From the NCBI GenBank assembly GCA_030544235.1, contig CM060464.1, positions 33,871,602 through 33,935,601 of the forward strand: DNA of 64,000 nucleotides, in the 5' to 3' direction. Below are positions 58,754 through 64,000 of the stretch, piece by piece. This DNA is from Lepturacanthus savala (Eukaryota; Chordata; Actinopteri; Scombriformes; Trichiuridae). The notes below the pieces were generated by a model that was not told the DNA's origin, did not search any database, and saw nothing but the letters and a program-made list of their open reading frames with translations. Each line of letters opens with the position of its first letter. The first letter of the stretch is position 1. Made by a program: the position numbers and the translations under genes.

Positions 58754-61700
58754 TTTGGATCAGAAATTCACCTGGAAAAGCTATTGTTTTCATGTGGTTT
58801 GTGTTTTAAAGTTTTTATTGCTCCATTTGCATTCTCTCGGTCTGAAGAGCACAAAAAGACAAAATGCTATGTAGGCCTAAATAAGTACAATATTTTTATA
58901 AACAATCTTATTTACCTTTTACTATATGTAAAATGGTATAGTTTGGGATCAGAAATTCACCTGGAAAAGCTATTGTTTTCATGTGGTTTGTGTTTTAAAG
59001 TTTTTATTGCTCCATATGCATTCTCTCGGTCTGAAGAGCACAAAAAGACAAAATGCTATGTAGGCCTAAATCAGTACAATATTTTTACAGAAAATCTCAT
59101 TTACCATTTACTATATGTAAAATGGTATAGTTTGGGATCAGAAATTCACCTGGAAAAGCTATTGTTTTCATGTGGTTTGTGTTTTAAAGTTTTTATTGCT
59201 CCATTTGCATTCTCTCGGTCTGAAGAGCACAAAAAGACAAAATGCTATGTAGGCCTAAATCAGTACAATATTTTTACAGAAAATCTCATTTACCATTTAC
59301 TATATGTAAAATGGTATAGTTTTGGATCAGAAATTCACCTGGAAAAGCTATTGTTTTCATGTGGTTTGTGTTTTAAAGTTTTTATTGCTCCATATGCATT
59401 CTCTCGGTCTGAAGAGCACAAAAAGACAAAATGCTATGTAGGCCTAAATCAGTACAATATTTTTACAGAAAATCTCATTTACCATTTACTATATGTAAAA
59501 TGGTATAGTTTTGGATCAGAAATTCACCTGGAAAAGCTATTGTTTTCATGTGGTTTGTGTTTTAAAGTTTTTATTGCTCCATATGCATTCTCTCGGTCTG
59601 AAGAGCACAAAAAGACAAAATGCTATGTAGGCCTAAATAAGTACAATATTTTTATAAACAATCTTATTTACCTTTTACTATATGTAAAATGGTATAGTTT
59701 GGGATAAGAAATTCACCTGGAAAAGCTATTGTTTTCATGTGGTTTGTGTTTTAAAGTTTTTATTGCTCCATATGCATTCTCTCGGTCTGAAGAGCACAAA
59801 AAGACAAAATGCTATGTAGGCCTAAATCAGTACAATATTTTTATAAACAATCTTATTTACCTTTTACTATATGTAAAATGGTATAGTTTGGGATCAGAAA
59901 TTCACCTGGAAAAGCTATTGTTTTCATGTGGTTTGTGTTTTAAAGTTTTTATTGCTCCATATGCATTCTCTCGGTCTGAAGAGCACCAAAAGACAAAATG
60001 CTATGTAGGCCTAAATCAGTACAATATTTTTACAGAAAATCTCATTTACCATTTACTAGATGTAAAATGGTATAGTTTGGGATCAGAAATTCACCTGGAA
60101 AAGCTATTGTTTTCATGTGGTTTGTGTTTTAAAGTTTTTATTGCTCCATTTGCATTCTCTCGGTCTGAAGAGCACAAAAAGACAAAATGCTATGTAGGCC
60201 TAAATCAGTACAATATTTTTACAGAAAATCTCATTTACCATTTACTATATGTAAAATGGTATAGTTTTGGATCAGAAATTCACCTGGAAAAGCTATTGTT
60301 TTCATGTGGTTTGTGTTTTAAAGTTTTTATTGCTCCATATGCATTCTCTCGGTCTGAAGAGCACAAAAAGACAAAATGCTATGTAGACCTAAATCAGTAC
60401 AATATTTTTATAGAAAATCTTATTTACCTTTTACTTTATCTGAAATGGTATAGTTTTGGATCAGAAATTCACCAAGAAAAGCTATTGTTTTCATGTGGTT
60501 TGTGTTTTAAAGTTTTTATTGCTCCATTTGCATTCTCTCGGTCTGAAGAGCACAAAAAGACAAAATGCTATGTAGGCCTAAATCAGTGCAATATTTTTAC
60601 AGAAAATCTCATTTACCATTTACTATATGTGAAATGGTATAGTTTTGGATTAGAAATTCACCTGGAAAAACTATTGTTTTCATGTGGTTTGTGTTTTAAA
60701 GTTTTTATTGCTCCATATGCATTCTCTCGGTCTGAAGAGCACAAAAAGACAAAAAGCTATGTAGGCCTAAATAAGTACAATATTTTTATAAACAATCTTA
60801 TTTACCTTTTACTATATGTAAAATGGTATAGTTTGGGATCAGAAATTCACCTGGAAAAGCTATTGTTTTCATGTGGTTTGTGTTTTAAAGTTTTTATTGC
60901 TCCATTTGCATTCTCTCGGTCTGAAGAGCACAAAAAGACAAAATGCTATGTAGGCCTAAATCAGTACAATATTTTTATAGAAAATCTTATTTACCTTTTA
61001 CTTTATGTGAAATGGTATAGTTTTGGATCAGAAATTCACCTGGAAAAGCTATTGTTTTCATGTGGTTTGTGTTTTAAAGTTTTTATTGCTCCATTTGCAT
61101 TCTCTCGGTCTGAAGAGCACAAAAAGACAAAATGCTATGTAGGCCTAAATCAGTACAATATTTTTACAGAAAATCTCATTTACCATTTACTATATGTAAA
61201 ATGGTATAGTTTTGGATCAGAAATTCACCTGGAAAAGCTATTGTTTTCATGTGGTTTGTGTTTTAAAGTTTTTATTGCTCCATATGCATTCTCTCGGTCT
61301 GAAGAGCACAAAAAGACAAAATGCTATGTAGACCTAAATCAGTACAATATTTTTATAGAAAATCTTATTTACCTTTTACTTTATCTGAAATGGTATAGTT
61401 TTGGATCAGAAATTCACCTGGAAAAGCTATTGTTTTCATGTGGTTTGTGTTTTAAAGTTTTTATTGCTCCATTTGCATTCTCTCGGTCTGAAGAGCACAA
61501 AAAGACAAAATGCTATGTAGGCCTAAATCAGTACAATATTTTTACAGAAAATCTCATTTACCATTTACTATATGTGAAATGGTATAGTTTTGGATTAGAA
61601 ATTCACCTGGAAAAACTATTGTTTTCATGTGGTTTGTGTTTTAAAGTTTTTATTGCTCCATATGCATTCTCTCGGTCTGAAGAGCACAAAAAGACAAAAT

Positions 61701-64000
61701 GCTATGTAGACCTAAATCAGTACAATATTTTTAGAGAAAATCTTATTTACCTTTTACTTTATGTGAAATGGTATAGTTTTGGATCAGAAATTCACCTGGA
61801 AAAGCTATTGTTTTCATGTGGTTTGTCTTTTAAAGTTTTTATTGCTCCATATGCATTCTCTCGGTCTGAAGAGCACAAAAAGACAAAATGCTATGTAGGC
61901 CTAAATCAGTACAATATTTTTATAGAAAATCTTATTTACCTTTTACTATATGTAAAATGGTATAGTTTGGGATCAGAAATTCACCTGGAAAAGCTATTGT
62001 TTTCATGTGGTTTGTGTTTTAAAGTTTTTATTGCTCCATTTGCATTCTCTCGGTCTGAAGAGCACAAAAAGACAAAATGCTATGTAGGCCTAAATCAGTA
62101 CAATATTTTTATAGAAAATCTTATTTACCTTTTACTTTATGTGAAATGGTATAGTTTTGGATCAGAAATTCACCTGGAAAAGCTATTGTTTTCATGTGGT
62201 TTGTGTTTTAAAGTTTTTATTGCTCCATTTGCATTCTCTCGGTCTGAAGAGCACAAAAAGACAAAATGCTATGTAGGCCTAAATAAGTACAATATTTTTA
62301 TAAACAATCTTATTTACCTTTTACTATATGTAAAATGGTATAGTTTGGGATCAGAAATTCACCTGGAAAAGCTATTGTTTTCATGTGGTTTGTGTTTTAA
62401 AGTTTTTATTGCTCCATATGCATTCTCTCGGTCTGAAGAGCACAAAAAGACAAAATGCTATGTAGGCCTAAATCAGTACAATATTTTTACAGAAAATCTC
62501 ATTTACCATTTACTATATGTAAAATGGTATAGTTTGGGATCAGAAATTCACCTGGAAAAGCTATTGTTTTCATGTGGTTTGTGTTTTAAAGTTTTTATTG
62601 CTCCATTTGCATTCTCTCGGTCTGAAGAGCACAAAAAGACAAAATGCTATGTAGGCCTAAATCAGTACAATATTTTTACAGAAAATCTCATTTACCATTT
62701 ACTATATGTAAAATGGTATAGTTTTGGATCAGAAATTCACCTGGAAAAGCTATTGTTTTCATGTGGTTTGTGTTTTAAAGTTTTTATTGCTCCATATGCA
62801 TTCTCTCGGTCTGAAGAGCACAAAAAGACAAAATGCTATGTAGGCCTAAATCAGTACAATATTTTTACAGAAAATCTCATTTACCATTTACTATATGTAA
62901 AATGGTATAGTTTGGGATCAGAAATTCACCTGGAAAAGCTATTGTTTTCATGTGGTTTGTGTTTTAAAGTTTTTATTGCTCCATTTGCATTCTCTCGGTC
63001 TGAAGAGCACAAAAAGACAAAATGCTATGTAGGCCTAAATCAGTACAATATTTTTACAGAAAATCTCATTTACCATTTACTATATGTAAAATGGTATAGT
63101 TTTGGATCAGAAATTCACCTGGAAAAGCTATTGTTTTCATGTGGTTTGTGTTTTAAAGTTTTTATTGCTCCATATGCATTCTCTCGGTCTGAAGAGCACA
63201 AAAAGACAAAATGCTATGTAGGCCTAAATCAGTACAATATTTTTACAGAAAATCTCATTTACCATTTACTATATGTAAAATGGTATAGTTTGGGATCAGA
63301 AATTCACCTGGAAAAGCTATTGTTTTCATGTGGTTTGTGTTTTAAAGTTTTTATTGCTCCATTTGCATTCTCTCGGTCTGAAGAGCACAAAAAGACAAAA
63401 TGCTATGTAGGCCTAAATCAGTACAATATTTTTACAGAAAATCTCATTTACCATTTACTATATGTAAAATGGTATAGTTTTGGATCAGAAATTCACCTGG
63501 AAAAGCTATTGTTTTCATGTGGTTTGTGTTTTTAAAGTTTTTATTGCTCCATATGCATTCTCTCGGTCTGAAGAGCACAAAAAGACAAAATGCTATGTAG
63601 GCCTAAATCAGTACAATATTTTTACAGAAAATCTCATTTACCATTTACTATATGTAAAATGGTATAGTTTGGGATCAGAAATTCACCTGGAAAAGCTATT
63701 GTTTTCATGTGGTTTGTGTTTTAAAGTTTTTATTGCTCCATTTGCATTCTCTCGGTCTGAAGAGCACAAAAAGACAAAATGCTATGTAGGCCTAAATCAG
63801 TACAATATTTTTACAGAAAATCTCATTTACCATTTACTATATGTAAAATGGTATAGTTTTGGATCAGAAATTCACCTGGAAAAGCTATTGTTTTCATGTG
63901 GTTTGTGTTTTAAAGTTTTTATTGCTCCATATGCATTCTCTCGGTCTGAAGAGCACAAAAAGACAAAATGCTATGTAGGCCTAAATAAGTACAATATTTT
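58754..64000 (+). repeat. Right part of the array without T6 markers
   Basis: About 28 monomers to the window end. Frame-breaking private changes are 'gggataagaaat' (59701) and one extra T at about 63531. From about 62500 two classes alternate as a dimer (CATATGCAT with the 'ttttggatc' unit, CATTTGCAT with the 'tttgggatc' unit), giving a 378-bp period. Confidence 0.8.

Larger units (their letters stand above)
20791..64000 (+). repeat. Satellite array, 189-bp monomer, about 228 copies, higher-order structure
   Basis: Every 189 bp the landmarks recur: 'attcacctggaaaa', 'ttgttttcatgtggtttgtg', 'gcattctctcggtctgaag', 'agcacaaaaagac', and 'tacaatattttta'. Monomers fall into classes by a few diagnostic sites: CATATGCAT or CATTTGCAT; AAAAGC or AAATGC; AGGCCT or AGACCT; AATCAG or AATAAG; and TTACAG, TTATAG, TTAGAG or TTATAAAC before the 'aatct' word. 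Most monomers have a single CpG. One frame is free of stops and 189 is divisible by three, so open frames up to 1763 codons appear, but they start at TTG or GTG and most class differences change the peptide. I call this non-coding. The window ends inside the array. Confidence 0.97.

Noticed and set aside
20791..63535. Long open frames (up to 1,763 codons) as a giant repetitive protein gene
   Set aside because: They follow from a stop-free frame in a 189-bp tandem repeat. They start at TTG or GTG, change frame at each T6 monomer, and show mostly amino-acid-changing variation without splice or promoter signals.
20791..64000. CRISPR-like repeat-spacer array
   Set aside because: The repeat is continuous 189-bp satellite with no unique spacers, in an apparently vertebrate sequence.

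Overview
The window looks like repeat-rich, non-coding nuclear DNA from a ray-finned fish. It holds hAT and Tc1/mariner-type elements, L1-like and L2/CR1-like LINE remnants, retroviral fossils with a tRNA-Tyr-type primer site, a P2RX7-C-like gene fragment, (CA)n and ATT-rich tails. I see no intact housekeeping gene, tRNA, rRNA or CRISPR array. The organism call is an inference from the repeat types.

Layout. Bases 1-11636 are framed by two arms in opposite orientation (1-1597 and 10193-11636). Each arm carries a two-exon fragment of a P2RX7-C-domain-like gene; the left copy is broken and the right copy is open but has lost a motif cysteine. Between the arms lie a short cluster of old satellite monomers (1820-2668), a 2.7-kb hAT element with 8-bp target duplication and a nested MITE, a gag-protease retroviral fossil (7189-8484), and several short hAT-like ends. 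From 11537 to 12768 a fold-back structure encloses a 37-bp minisatellite. A (CA)n tract and a CpG-richer stretch that may hold an untranslated first exon follow. Bases 14.5-18.6 kb are a stack of retroelements on the minus strand: an L1 3' end, then a decayed retrovirus (integrase, protease start, gag zinc knuckle, gag start, leader, primer site, 5' LTR) interrupted by an oppositely oriented solo LTR with 5-bp target duplications. A LINE 3' end (18745-19400) follows.

The dominant feature is a 43-kb array (20791-64000, running off the window) of a 189-bp AT-rich satellite, about 228 monomers. It has multi-level higher-order structure. Because 189 is divisible by three and one frame lacks stops, very long open frames run through it, but they look like an arithmetic consequence of the repeat rather than genes. 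The array is joined head-to-head at about 20741-20790 to a short minus-strand cluster of diverged monomers. That cluster shares a unique non-satellite flank with the copy at 1820. The satellite therefore appears to have grown from a dispersed element that carries a few 189-bp units, and this is the most interesting signal in the window.

The genes here do not form a working pathway. The story is one of nested transposition, inversion, and expansion of a satellite by successive unequal exchanges.
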